From: Alisma plantago-aquatica
Taxonomy: Eukaryota; Streptophyta; Magnoliopsida; Alismatales; Alismataceae
Direction: 5' to 3'
Assembly: GCA_963693085.1 (NCBI GenBank)
Contig: OY856409.1
Coordinates: forward strand, 1,331,458,415-1,331,522,414
DNA: 64,000 nt
A program made the position numbers and the translations under genes. The notes under the pieces are model-generated. The model worked only from the letters and a program-made list of their open reading frames with translations, did not search any database and had not been told where the DNA came from. How positions within the stretch are numbered: position 1 is the first letter of the stretch; each line of letters starts with the position of its first letter. Below, in pieces: positions 49,771 to 60,671 of the stretch.

Positions 49771-51272
49771 AAAAACATCATCTTGAGCCCCACCTTCTTT
49801 TCAAAGATAGATCCCACGGAACAAAACTTATCATATATCGGTACATCCATTCCATCCAACATGAATCCACCATTCACTATTTTGAAAATGGCTCAAATGC
49901 CCAAACTATTTTTTTGGTGAAAACATAATAAAGTTGCATCTATTATTTATTTCTTTTCTAAGATTCTAGAGGACATGTAGGAAAATTTTATATTATAGCA
50001 CTCCAAAAATCATTTTTCTTTCATATTTATCCCCACATTGTTCACTTCTATAGAGATGGGTGTGATCTTATATGGGGGAGTTTCTCAAAACCTATACATG
50101 TGGTCTTTCAAGAAAATTTAAATTTTGAGGGTGGTTGGGATTTTTTTAGGGATTTATCTAAATTATAATAAACACACATATAAATCTATGTACCCATGCC
50201 TCACCTTGTTTTCTTCACAACACATAATAGTGTCAAGTTCAATTTAATTTAGTTCAGTGTATGCTTACAGTTTATCTTTCTATTAAATGTTTTTTCTTTT
50301 ATTTTTATTTTTGTTTTTTCATATAACCTTTTAGACTTCCTTTTTTATTATTTGACGTTTCCAAAAGTTCACAATTAACAAACAATTATCAATCATCTTA
50401 ATCTTACTTTTAACACATCCATTAAATGCGATGGTTGAACTTCATATTGGTCTTTGGGAGAATAACCAACATTGTAAAGTGCAATATGCATGTTGTTATT
50501 ATTGTTTGCATCCAGTATACTCCTTCTCTATAAAAGTGCATGTGCATCCTAATGTGTAAACACGCATCAATCTCTCTTTGGCTTCTTCTCCTCTCTATCT
50601 CCATTGTTCTCCTTTCATTTGTTTGCTACTTTTGTTGTTTCTCCAACAAAGCTTTGTGACCATCTTTTGTGAGTATTGGGCCTATGAGCAAGCTCAACAT
50701 GGTCCGATCGTTCCAACAGAGAGACAATAATAGAGTTGGGGTGATAAAATCTTATAGATAAACTGTTACAGAGCATATGCAATGAGTGGCTAAATATTTC
50801 TTGAAGACAATGATTTTCATGCTTTCCCCTTAGAATCTAGTGTTTGCAAATCTCATCTCATCAAAAAATTTCTATGCTCTTTACTACTATTGGTATTTGG
50901 TTTCTTGCTATCCTGGAAACGTAATTAACTACTTCCTCATTTTCAATAATTTCCATTGAGATCATATACAGTAGTTAATTTCTTGATATGGGTTTAAAAA
51001 TCATGCTTACGCTTGATGATGTTGACTCCTTTAGGCAATGGTGGAGCCATCTTGACTTCGAAGGGGGTCACAATAAAAAGTATCATTAGATTAAATTCAT
51101 GAAACAAACCAATAACACTAGTGGTTTTGAATCAACAATATGTTTAGGTTGTCATAGTTTTACTATCATTACTATATATTGACCCCAAAAGAACGAATAA
51201 AAAAAAGAACATACAAGAATGTACCCCTTGTTCCTTGAATAGATCATAACATCAACCATACTTAGTCAACTA
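49771..51272. other. Unassigned AT-rich DNA between LINE copies
   Basis: No genes recognised. A segment at about 49990-50160 resembles 52985-53148 (shared TCCAAAAATCATT / CACAT(T)GTTCA(C/T)TTCTA blocks), so it is part of a repeat family. Confidence 0.4.
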
Positions 51273-51690
51273 ATCATCATCATCCTCTAAGCCTCAATCC
51301 CAACTATGTTGGGGTCGACTACATGGATCCTTCGTTTCCATTCAGCTCTATCATGGGCCATATTCTGATTGAGATGTAGAGATTCAAAATCTCTCTTTAT
51401 AAGCTCATCCCATGTTAATTTAGGCCTTCCTCTTCTTCTATTTATAGTGTTTGGCTCAATAGCATTGTTTCGTATAGGCGCACTAGTAGGTCTGCGTTGC
51501 ACATGTTCGTACCATCTGAGTCGGCCCACACGCAACTTGTCCTCAATGCTCGCCACCCCCAATTTATTCCTGATATAGTCATTTATCAAACGATCTTTTC
51601 TTGTCTTCCCACACATCCATCTCAGCATATGCATTTCAGCCACGTTCATCTTGTTGAGACCTTGTTTCTTATCACTGCTAACAATAGTCA
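51273..51690 (-). mobile_element. RTE-type LINE, 5'-truncated 3' end (copy 2)
   Basis: One open frame on the - strand keeps NVAEMHMLRWMCGKTRKDRL, NKLGVASIEDKLRVGRLRWY, EHVQRRP, RRRGRPKLTWDELIKRDFES and HDRAEWKRRIHV. This is the conserved tail of plant RTE reverse transcriptases. ATGATGATGATT repeats close the 3' end. It is more intact than copy 1 and is truncated at about 51690 like most LINE insertions. Confidence 0.85.
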
Positions 51691-52020
51691 GAAGATCCAG
51701 ATGCAAAAACATTTTATATATCTGACATCAGGACTATAAAGATGGACATGTTATGGTGATTGACATAAACTTCAAAACTTCTTCTATTGTTGAAAACATG
51801 ATATATGTACTAATGAAAAATATTCCTAGACATGTTGGTGAAGGACCTTGTTCCTCTACACCTCAAGAACCTATATCATATTCAACTACATATGAAGTAC
51901 ATCACAAACTTCTTTCCTTAAAGACACTTCTATGTATGGCCTTCACTACACTAGTTTTCAAGTTATGTTAGAGATTTATATCAATATAAATTGTATTGTT
52001 GATTTAGATGAAATCAATTC
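51691..52020. other. Unassigned stretch before the copia remnant
   Basis: A 72-codon open frame (51753-51971, +) is not recognised. It may be a chance frame or a decayed part of the copia element that follows. Confidence 0.3.
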
Positions 52021-52440
52021 TACCAGCGGGTATTTATTTTGATTTAGTGATAAAGTAGTTTTCTATAAAAAGTAAACTATTAGATCTAGAACTACCATGA
52101 AGTTTTAGTTTTTTGCTTTTTATTTGTCTTGTTGTGACGCTAATTGTCTTCAAAATTTACTTATAGTACCTAAAATAGTTCCAAAATCACTTCTTCATAT
52201 TTTATAAATGTGATAACAAACTAGCCATTGATAAAGATAAATACTATAAGAGAAATTCATGATAGTGGTTTATGAGGTTTAGATTTAATGATGTAATAGA
52301 TTGCACAACTTTTGGGGTCATGACTCGTGAACATTTAAAATCTACATTAAACATTGTAGATTCTCTCACGAAAGGTGTAGTGAGGAGGATGATACTCAAT
52401 TTGTCAAAGAGGGTGGGTCTTCTACTCATAGAATATATAT
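52021..52440 (+). pseudogene. Ty1/copia RNase H C-terminal remnant
   Basis: One frame with many stops keeps TSGYLF, VVFYKK, IRSRTTMKF (relatives: RSTMESEF), DANCLQNLL and, after a frame change, STLNIVDSLTKGVVRRMIL with KRVGLLL. This is the end of copia pol, which removes RNA from the RNA-DNA hybrid. The upstream RT is not seen. Confidence 0.7.
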
Positions 52441-53140
52441 TTTAGTGGTAATCCCATCATTCCAAAATTGGATATCACATGAGGATTAATTCAAAGGTAG
52501 AGTAGTGCTATACATAAGCACATACTAAGACTCTTACTCATGATCTTCCCTATGATGATAATGCTTCAATCTATCTAAGTATAGGGAGAACCTTGCTCTA
52601 AATGGGTTCAAAGAAATAATAAGGAGAATGTAGACTGGACATGACACAATTAGATATCACTACTACAAGAGTGTAACCTGAGTCAGGATTTATCTGAGTT
52701 CAACATATTTGTTAGAGCAATCATGAAATAAGATTCTTGTCAATGTCCTTTGTGCATACACCGATATGAATTTATTATCATGACCACACTTTGGTTGAGT
52801 GATTTATTAAAGTATGAACAACAGAGTCTAATTCAATATTTAGATCACTGCCTCCTTTAAATAAATTCATCTATTCTAGGCAAGCATTCAAAAGCACAAA
52901 CTACCTTTAATGCAAAATAGTACAATCGTCGTATTTTGTTATTTATTGATTTTCTAAAGTTTTATCAAACATGGGAGTGGGGGTTTGTAGTATTTTTTTT
53001 CTCCAAAAATTCATTCTGCTTTTCAATTTTAGTCCCACACAGTTCATTTCTAAAGTTAGAGGTGTTAGTTTAAATGAGAGAGTTTTCCAAAGCCTTTTTT
53101 GGGTTTTAAGGGGCTTGCAATTTCAAGGGAGAATGGGATA
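52441..53140. other. Copia 3' region and unassigned repeat
   Basis: No coding signal. The first part is where copia would have its 3' untranslated region and LTR. The last about 160 bp belongs to the repeat also found at 49990-50160 and is the MULE target. Confidence 0.4.
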
Positions 53141-53149
53141 TTTTTTCAA
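53141..53149 (+). repeat. MULE target-site duplication, left
   Basis: TTTTTTCAA, identical to 60398-60406. Confidence 0.85.
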
Positions 53150-53492
53150 GGAAAAAAACCTGAAATGGCACATTTGCCAATTTTTATTACCTAAATGACA
53201 CGTTCTTGAACTTATTGCCCAAAATGGCACATTTCGGGAGCAATGCGTCCCCGCGGGGGACACATTGGTCCCACATGAGGGCAATGCGTCCCGGTTCGGG
53301 ACACATTGCGTTGTTGTGAGACCAATGCGTCCTCTGGCAGGACACATTGGTGCAATGTGTCCCAGCAGGGGACGCATTGGTCCCACAACAGAGCAATGTG
53401 TCCCAAACCAGGACGCAATGCCCTCCTGTGGGACCAATGCATCCGCCGTGGGGACGCATTGCACCAATACGTCCCCATGCAGGACGCATTGC
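53150..53492. repeat. MULE left terminal region with seven hairpin units
   Basis: The outer about 50 bp matches the right end inverted. From 53240 to 53492 seven units of about 30 bp follow, each a near-palindrome such as GCAATGCGTCCCGGTT with CGGGACACATTGC. Base composition is far more G/C-rich than the surroundings. Likely transposase-binding or end-recognition repeats. Confidence 0.8.
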
Positions 53493-54131
53493 ATTTTTTA
53501 ATCATATTTTTGCAGTCACTGATATTGTTTCATGGTTATCGATATGTATATTAACAATATTGATTATATTTGTACATTTACAATTCGTTCACTTGTATTT
53601 GGATGTCTATAATATACCCAATTATTATAAATTTGTCAATTTCAATAGCTCGTAACATGCATATGGAATATATAAGTGTATTGCAACCAACATCAGTTGG
53701 TTCCTAATTGATTATATAATAAGAACTTAATTCAAAAAAAATGAGATAGCAATTAAAAACAAGGTTAAAACATGAACCAACATGATGAGAAAATAATACA
53801 GAACAGAACAATATGATAGATCCAAAATGAACCAATGTGATATCATAATATGATAGATCCACATACAATAGATGTCTTCACAAAGGCATACATATACAAC
53901 TGTACAATATAACCTCCCTCTACATCTGGATCTTCTGTACCGATGTCATCTGGAGACAGATGAATTGGGGACAACTGCGTAGGAGGCTGCTGGCGAGCAT
54001 CAGAGAAGAAATGAAAAGGTGGAGGTGGGGTGAGGGGTCTTTGAAAACTAGGATAGGATGCATCAGGTGGGGTGCATCCTGAGAAATCAAACAGAGTAGG
54101 TGAATATGTGACATAAGGTAGTGGTTGGCTC
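53493..54131. other. MULE non-coding stretch downstream of the PMD gene
   Basis: AT-rich. The 53840-54131 part may still be PMD-gene tail read in other frames; nothing else is seen. Confidence 0.5.
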
Positions 54132-56071
54132 TCAGTAATAATTCGTGGTGGGAATGGAGTGTATGGAAACAGAAGAAGAACTTGCTCCATAGTATGATGC
54201 TGGTTGAGGTGGGGTGATGAATGAGGAATATGAAGCAGCTCCTGAAAAATATGGCCTTGTCGGTCCCCATGACATGAACTGAGAAGTGGGAGTGGGAGTG
54301 GGCTCAGCAGTAGGAGTAGGAGTAGGAGTAGGAGTGGGCTCAGGGTTTGTGGTATGAGTGGGTATGGGATCCCACGACCGAGCATAGTCGGGAAGACTAT
54401 CAAAGTAACTCCCATGGATGTTATAGATGTTGTCTCTGATCTGTGCAGGGGTGTGCTCTAATGCCGCTCAGATCGCCACCTGTGTTTGTACCTGTAAAAC
54501 AAAGTATGTACACATAATAAAGACCAATTACATATATTATAAATAACAAAGATAAATAATAACAGTTTGTAAAAGAAATAATGATGATACTCACAAATTC
54601 CTGCTGGCGATAACTTTGCGGGTAGTATGTGCTTGGAGGCATAGCTGGAGGGGGCATGATGTATTGTGGATGATACCATGCATAGTGAACCTGAGGACTG
54701 AAGACTGTATCAGCTGGTGGAGCGGGAACTAAGCTCTCACGTCTGTTGTTCCACATCTGCACCTCCCGCCTATGATGAAGCATCCAATCCTCAGCCGCAT
54801 GACCCCTCCCATCTATCCGGCTAAGCTGCGGCAGCTCAAGAGTAGGTTGTACTTAAATAAAGCCAAACTGTCCAAGTACTCTATCGGGAAAGTGCCACTC
54901 CAATATTGTGTAGCACAACAGAGGCACTCGTGCCAACCAAATATCACTACCATCTCTACAAATGGCAGGCAATCTCTCGAGAACATCAGCAGTGTAAGGA
55001 GTCAACTCTATCTGTTATTCATATAGACAACATGTATCATATAAAATGGAGTAAATTGCAAATAAATAAAACATATACCATACAACATGTTAGTAGAGGC
55101 AAGTAAGTTATACCTGTGAGGGAAAAATCTGGTCAAATGCTGAATCGTAAAACTAGATTGTTCCCCTGATAGTTTGACTCCTTTGGACAAAGGTAGGCCA
55201 CCTATTAAATTGAAAAACTAAATTTAGATAAAAACTACATAATGCATGGACAAATATAAAAATTAATTCTGTAGATATTTAACCTGTAACCCAAGGGAAC
55301 ATCTTCTGGCCAATCATCCCAGTGCATTGCAATTATACATGGGCGTCCAATTCCCAACCTCTCCCAACACCATAGCTGTAATAGGCAGACACAACCTGAC
55401 AGATGGGTAATTCTCCTGGACCGGGTGGTTTCCTTATACAACTCCCTATATAAGAAAGCTAGAGTTGCAGCACCCTAAGATAGAGTGCCACAACATGCAA
55501 AATCGGACACAAGAGGGAGGTACCTAACATGCACTCTATCCCCGGTACTATTTGGGATAAGGTAACTACCTAAGACGTATAAGAGATATGCCCTAGTGTA
55601 CCTTGTCCTCAGTTCTAATTGTTGCTCTTCATCACCCGCGGTCAGATCCATATCCTTGAAGGTCTCATGCAGCCAAATCAAGGAGATATGCCCCTTAGAC
55701 ATCCCATCTGGTGCATCTCCTAAGAAATTCTCACAAAGGTGAGTCCATGACGAAAATTGCCCCTCATTTACACCTAAAGGATATGAAGCTATAACCGGTG
55801 GGCCATCAATCATCAGGCCTAAAAGAACTGCAACATCCTGAAGGGTTACACTCATCTCAAAAGGGGGAAACCTAAAAGTATTGCTAGAGTTGTCCCGCCT
55901 GTTAACTAATGCAGTGATTAAAGTGGGGTCAAGGTGGATAGAGGGTAGCCTATGAACAAGCCCAAAACCAGCAATGGAAATATTTTCTAAAACATCCAGG
56001 TCAGTAATAGGCCATTGTGCCAACATGATGTGGTGCTGGGAGAGTCGGTAGGTTGCTTTTCTAGGAGCCAT
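54132..56071 (-). pseudogene. PMD (plant mobile domain) gene, MAIN-like, four exons with three stops
   Basis: Exon 1 runs from ATG 56071 to 55284. It encodes MAPRKATYRLSQHH, FRFPPFEMSVTLQDVAVLLG and LSGCVCLLQLWCWERL, the plant mobile domain of MAIN/MAIL-type and PP7-long-form proteins. Exons 2 (55201-55114), 3 (55011-54595) and 4 (54491 on) are joined by GT/AG introns with matching phases. Exon 3 holds ELTPYTADVLERLPAICRDG and VPLLCYTILEWHFPDRVLGQ. Exon 4 ends in a Pro-Thr repeat tail. Nonsense codons occur at 55475-55477 (where relatives have Trp), in exon 2 (TAG, probably from Gln) and at 54468-54470 (TGA, probably from Arg). No frameshift is needed, so decay is recent. Host relatives act in meristem maintenance and transposon silencing; a role in a MULE is unknown. 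The start could be further upstream in frame, but the MAPRK start is typical. Confidence 0.85.
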
Positions 56072-56256
56072 ATCTATGAAAAGTGCAAATATTACATTAA
56101 ATGAAAAGTGCAAATATTGTACAACATTTAAGATTGTCAAGATTCTTCATTAGATAAGATGAAATTAATTCAAATACATGAACTACCAAACAATATAAAA
56201 ATACAACATGGACTACTAAAAGAGAAATACTATAATAATTAGTTACTACATTTTAT

Positions 56257-56553
56257 TCAATATCTCATCTAGAGGTTCATAAAATGGCCACATTTGATGT
56301 ACAACTCGATGTATCTCTGGATGTGATACAGCTAATTGGTTTTTAACTTGTTCATTGATTGGCATGCTTTCTGTTTCGTGTGATCCCAATACCAACCAGG
56401 TAGCTCAAGAAGTTCTTCATACATGTGAAACATTTTCTTTAAAAATTGCTAATGAAATTTTGCTTGTTCTTTTGTCACTATAAATCCTAACTTGTTGTAC
56501 AACAAATCTGGTACGTCATTCCAGTCATCATCCAATAGAGTTTGATGAGCCAT
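56257..56553 (-). pseudogene. Small third ORF of the MULE (99 codons, two internal TAG stops before the end)
   Basis: From ATG 56553 the frame reads MAHQTLLDDDWNDVPDLLYN, KLGFIVTKEQ, a TAG, then MFHMYEELLELPGWYWDHTK and CGHFMNL. Stops are TAG after FH, TAG after LKTN, TAG after NL and a final TGA at 56257. The composition (Trp, Tyr, acidic runs) looks protein-like rather than random. I do not recognise a family. It lies between transposase and PMD gene on the same strand and could be an accessory protein or an exon of one of them. Confidence 0.4.
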
Positions 56554-56670
56554 TTTTCCCTGTAGTCACTTCGTAGCTATTATTTAGATTAACTCTACAG
56601 ACATGTGAAATGTCCATGTACTTCGATGAGCCATCTATAAAAAAACCATTATAAATTCATTGTTTTAGTG

Positions 56671-56790
56671 AAATTGCAAACGTTACATGACTTGAGTAAA
56701 TTAAAATTTCAAACATTACATGACTTGAATAAATTGAAATTGCAAACATTACATGACTTGAGTAAATTGAAATTGCAAACATTACATGAC
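56671..56790 (+). repeat. Tandem repeat of about 33 bp, about 3.5 copies
   Basis: GAAATTGCAAACATTACATG followed by ACTTGAGTAAATT is repeated head to tail with few changes, just after the transposase stop codon. Confidence 0.9.
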
Positions 56791-56796
56791 CATACA

Positions 56797-59388
56797 TCAT
56801 ATGACATTAGGACAAGTGTGTCTATTATGGCCCTTTCTGCCACACTTATGACAGTGATATGTATACTGATTTGGATCAACATCCATAGTTGAATGCCTTC
56901 TCTTTTCCTTTGGTCTTCTAGCTTACCTTCATTTCCTAGGGGGTAATAAGGGATAAATACCTCTAGTTTCATCAAATTAAGGCCAATACCTCTTGTCGGG
57001 AATACCACGAAATTCAATTCTGTATGCATTTAGATAAGCCTCATTTGTATAATATGCACTCACAAGTGCATCAAGATCCCAATTGACAGAGTCTGCAACT
57101 ACCCAAACATGAGAACATGGATAATGCCATTGTTGTGGAAAACCACAACTGCATTGGCTGCCACCATTTGGACGCACTATTACTTGAAATCTATATCCAT
57201 CTATGTCACCAACAAGCCATTCATCATTGTTCACATGGATGTGTATTGTCAATTTTTTTGCATCCTCTCGAACATTATAAAGCTTATCATGAACCCTAAA
57301 GGGACATTTCAGTCCATCTTGTGCACATTTATTTGCGAGATTACGCCTATGCAGCCACATGGTCACAGAGTGATAGTATGTGGCAACAATTAACGCTTGT
57401 ATTGGCAAACCTCTAACACCTTTTAAGACTCCATTACACCCTTCAACATGATTGGTAGTCAATGACCCATACCTGCAACCTCTATCATATGCGAGAGCCC
57501 AAAGTACTGGATTTTGGCCTAATAAATACGCCTTCACTTCTGGTTCTATGGTTTCTATAACAATCATATGACGATCAAATTCATGTGTATTAGTTGTGGA
57601 TCCCACCTTCCACAAAAGCTCTCTCAACTCCTTGGACTTGAACTACTTATGGAAGTTCTCCCGAAGATGTCGAAGACAATAATGATGTTGAGCCCAATCA
57701 AATTTTGATTCAAGTGCTGGAAAAATCATACTCATTCGATCAAAAATAATACACAAGTTTGTACGTCGTGGAATGATTGGAATACAAGTTTGTAGACAAC
57801 CAAAGAACCACTCCCAGGAGTCCTTTTTTTCTTTCTCGACAACAGTAAAAGCAAGTGTAAATAGACCATTATCAGCATCTATGCCACATGCAATGAGAAG
57901 TATGCCAGTATATTTTCCTGTTAAAAATGTTCCATCAACAGTAAGAACATGCCTACAATAGGCCCAACCCCTCACAGCTGGACCAAATGCCCAAAACACC
58001 CGCTTGAATCTACGAGTGCCTTCAGTTTGAAGGGTATAATCATCAATAAGGTGGGCATATATAGTTCTTGGAATATATTATGTCAGAGAAATTAGGAATG
58101 ACAACAAACTATGATATGTTGATTCCCAGTCTCCAAATATTTTACAAACAACCTTCCTCCTCGCTAGATATGCCTTCTTGTAAGATATATTGAGCCTTAG
58201 TTCAACATTCACCTTGTCACGAATTTCTCGTGTCGACATATCCAATCGTGATACTAGGATTGGCATTATAATTCGAGCAATATAAGATGTTGTGACTTGG
58301 TGATGATCATGATTCATAACAGTTAATTCACAATTGTGGCCTGCTTTACAACGTTTTATCTTCCACATGCCACCTGCTCTTTTGGACTGGCAAGCGGTCA
58401 ATCTCCAAGGACAAATCGTTGATCATGGATACAAACAAGTTTAAGATGATGATTATTTGAGCGTAATGTACGGTACTGGACATTCTTTTGTACCGACCAT
58501 TTTTGGAGCGTCTCAACCAGTACAACTTTGGATGCAAATAAAGCACCCTCATATATAACAACACTGGAAGGATTGTAATTGAGAAAAAATTCATGATGAA
58601 AATCTTCCACCCAGTCATCATCTTGAAAAGCTTCATAGTTGGAATCAATGTGTTCATGTTGGGGCATTGTCAAATATGGATGGAATAGAACTCAATGTTG
58701 CAATAGAGTCAGGGAATGGATGTGTGTGCTCATCATCAGTTTCAGTCAATGACTCATCCTCAGGTAATTCACTGTTATTACCACCTTCAATATCACTATT
58801 GTTATCACCTTCGTGATCACTATCATTATCACCTTCATGATCAATATCATTATCTCCCTCCTCAACCTCAACACCAATATTCTCAGTAGTAAGATTTTAA
58901 GAAAATTCAGGTGGTTGACTCCATTCAGCAGTTAAATTGCTAAGACTGAATTGAGGTGGTTGACTCCATTCAGTAGTTAAATGACTTTGAGAGAATTGAG
59001 GTGGTTGACTCCATAAATTATTGTGAGGGAATTGAGATTGAAATTGATTCAATAGACTCATTAAACAAGGTTGTTGGTGGATAGATGTTTTTTCAAGAAA
59101 CACATCAATATAGGCATCAACTGAAAGTGATAACAAGGTTCTGTATGCATCATCATCATCAACTTGTACGAGCATATGATTTTCTCTAGGGAAAAGATAG
59201 GATATTTTGATAGAGAAGTGGTTGAGATTGATGTCAAGTGTTGTATAGATATATGATTTTAGTTCAGATAGGGTATTAATAAGTGAAATGTTTATGGGTC
59301 TAACAGATCGACTAGAATAAGACCCATCAGAGAGAAATTGCCCATCATATCGCATCTTCACAATTCATGAATTTGAACTAGATGCCAT
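56797..59388 (-). pseudogene. MuDR-type transposase (MULE), stops and two frameshifts
   Basis: The frame from ATG 59388 to TGA 56797-56799 spans 864 codons. In order it has: an N-terminal PB1-like region (MKMRYDGQFLSDG, LVQVDDDDAYRTLL); an acidic stretch (58690-58890); the Mutator N-terminal DNA-binding domain (GALFASKVVLVETLQKW, then WRLTACQSKRAGGMWKIKRC); the MULE transposase core at 57643-57999 (VLTVDGTFLTGKYTGILLIA with the catalytic Asp, FDRMSMIFPALE with the second Asp, HHYCLRHLRENF); a SWIM finger (CSCGFPQQWHYPCSHV); and a C-terminal zinc knuckle (CHKCGRKGHNRHTC). Stops are at 59365, 58897, 58078, 57640, 56974 and two just after. One-base frameshifts lie near 58670 and 58400 and cancel each other. 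In the nucleus a working copy would cut the element from its ends. Confidence 0.93.
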
Positions 59389-60085
59389 TTTCCTATATTT
59401 TAGAATATTATATTAACATCAGAAAGAAATTCATATTTTATAACATTATATTAACATGAATTAATATTTTACAACAGTGACATCATTTTTAAAAGAATAG
59501 TCAAGATTTTAGAACAATAATTTTGAATTTGGAATTAAATTTATTTTACTACTTTTTCTATAACATTAACACTGAACAACAATTTTGCTATTTTTCAGTA
59601 AAATTAACTAACATTTCATAACAACAATTTTGCTAATTTTTTAGTAACACTAACATTTCAGAACAACAATTTTGCAATTTCGAACAATAATTTTTAGGTA
59701 TTAATTAGCCTTCAATTGTCATTTTCTACATCATTATTTCATTAATGTGGAATTAAGGAGTAACAATACAATTATTTCAGTTGTAATATTTCATACTAAT
59801 GTTAAGTTCAAGTTTTGGAAACTAAAATTTTGGTAGAATAAATACCTCAAATGGAGAGTTATCCCTTGATAATCGAAGAATACAAGAAGAGAAAGAAGAA
59901 GCTCCAAGATCGTCTCCAAGCAGTAGAAGATAGCAGCTCCAAGATCGCCCGAAATAAGTTAGAAATCGCCTCCAAGCAGTAGAAATCCGAGCAAAAGCTT
60001 CAGAGCAATGGGAGTATAGAGCAAGAGTAAGGAAATGAAGAATGGTGAGTTTGGGGGGTTGATTTCGACCAATATATATAAGGGA
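59389..60085. other. MULE leader region upstream of the transposase
   Basis: AT-rich with repeated AACAACAATTTTGC(T/A)A phrases (59570-59690), then a purine-rich leader (59880-60050, plus strand AAGAAGAG, AGCTCCAAGATCG twice). TATATATAAGG at 60072 is close to a possible TATA box for the - strand genes. Confidence 0.4.
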
Positions 60086-60397
60086 GCAATATGTCCCGGT
60101 TGGGGACGCATTGCGCCCACATGGCACCGCGCTGCGGCCCCAACGGCAAAATAGCCGTTGGGCTGGGCCGGTCCAGGGAGCAATGTGTCCCCGTCCCGGA
60201 GCATTGCCCGCGTGGCATTTTCTAGTCGCTTCTAGCCGTTGTGGGCGTCTCCGCACGCGACGCATTGCCCTCCTGTGGGGCCAATGCGTTCGCTGTCGAG
60301 ACGCATTGCCCTCACAGGAGGCAATGCGTCCCGGCAGGGAACACATTGCCATTTAGGTAATAAAAATCGGCAAATGTGCCATTTCGATTTTTTGTCT
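60086..60397. repeat. MULE right terminal region with about five hairpin units
   Basis: 60349-60397 is the inverted counterpart of the left end. 60086-60350 carries GCAATGTGTCCC / GGGACGCATTGC near-palindromes, fewer and more diverged than on the left, in the same G/C-rich context. Confidence 0.8.
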
Positions 60398-60406
60398 TTT
60401 TTTCAA
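60398..60406 (+). repeat. MULE target-site duplication, right
   Basis: TTTTTTCAA, identical to 53141-53149. Confidence 0.85.
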
Positions 60407-60481
60407 AGCCTATGAAGGTGGAGGATATCCGGACGGTCAACAAACACCAAATGGCAAGAACATTAGTCTGTTCTGATAGAA

Positions 60482-60597
60482 GAGAAGATTAATGCTTTGC
60501 TACGCCTAGATATTCACATAATGAACACATATACTTTTGTTGTTCTTGCAAAGTTCATTACGTGAATATCGAGGCGTAGCAAAGCATTCATCTTCTC
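60482..60597. repeat. Foldback: 45-bp arms, 26-bp loop
   Basis: 60482-60526 (GAGAAGATTAATGCTTTGCT start) is inverted at 60553-60597 with about three mismatches. A third, shorter arm copy lies at 60931-60960 (ATCGAGGTGTAGCAAAGCAC). Two direct repeats GACGGTCAACAAACAC (60432 and 60606) bracket the foldback. Confidence 0.85.
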
Positions 60598-60671
60598 ATC
60601 CGCCAGACGGTCAACAAACACAAAGCGGCAAGAACTGACAGGAATCTATTCACAGAAGTAGTCTTGTAGTC

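Larger units (their letters stand above)
53150..60397 (-). mobile_element. MULE (Mutator-like element) carrying a PMD/MAIN-like gene
   Basis: Ends GGAAAAAAACCTGAAATGGC (53150) and, inverted, AGACAAAAAATCGAAATGGC (60397) are aligned terminal repeats; their match runs on for about 50 bp. A 9-bp duplication TTTTTTCAA flanks both sides (53141-53149 and 60398-60406), the size expected of Mutator elements. Inside on the - strand are a MuDR-type transposase pseudogene, a small third ORF and a four-exon PMD gene. Both ends carry arrays of GCAATGCGTCCC hairpins. PMD genes inside MULEs are known in plants; this is a large, well bounded example with all parts nearly complete. Confidence 0.92.

Noticed and set aside
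52655..52672. CACTA transposon end (CACTACTACAAGAG)
   Set aside because: One short match without an inverted partner, 3-bp duplication or subterminal repeats nearby.
53240..53492. CRISPR-like array
   Set aside because: The units are contiguous near-palindromes with no unique spacers of equal length and lie in a MULE end; this is a plant genome.
53187..53655. Overlapping ORFs of about 70-120 codons on both strands
   Set aside because: They are by-products of the G/C-rich hairpin array, open in several frames at once.
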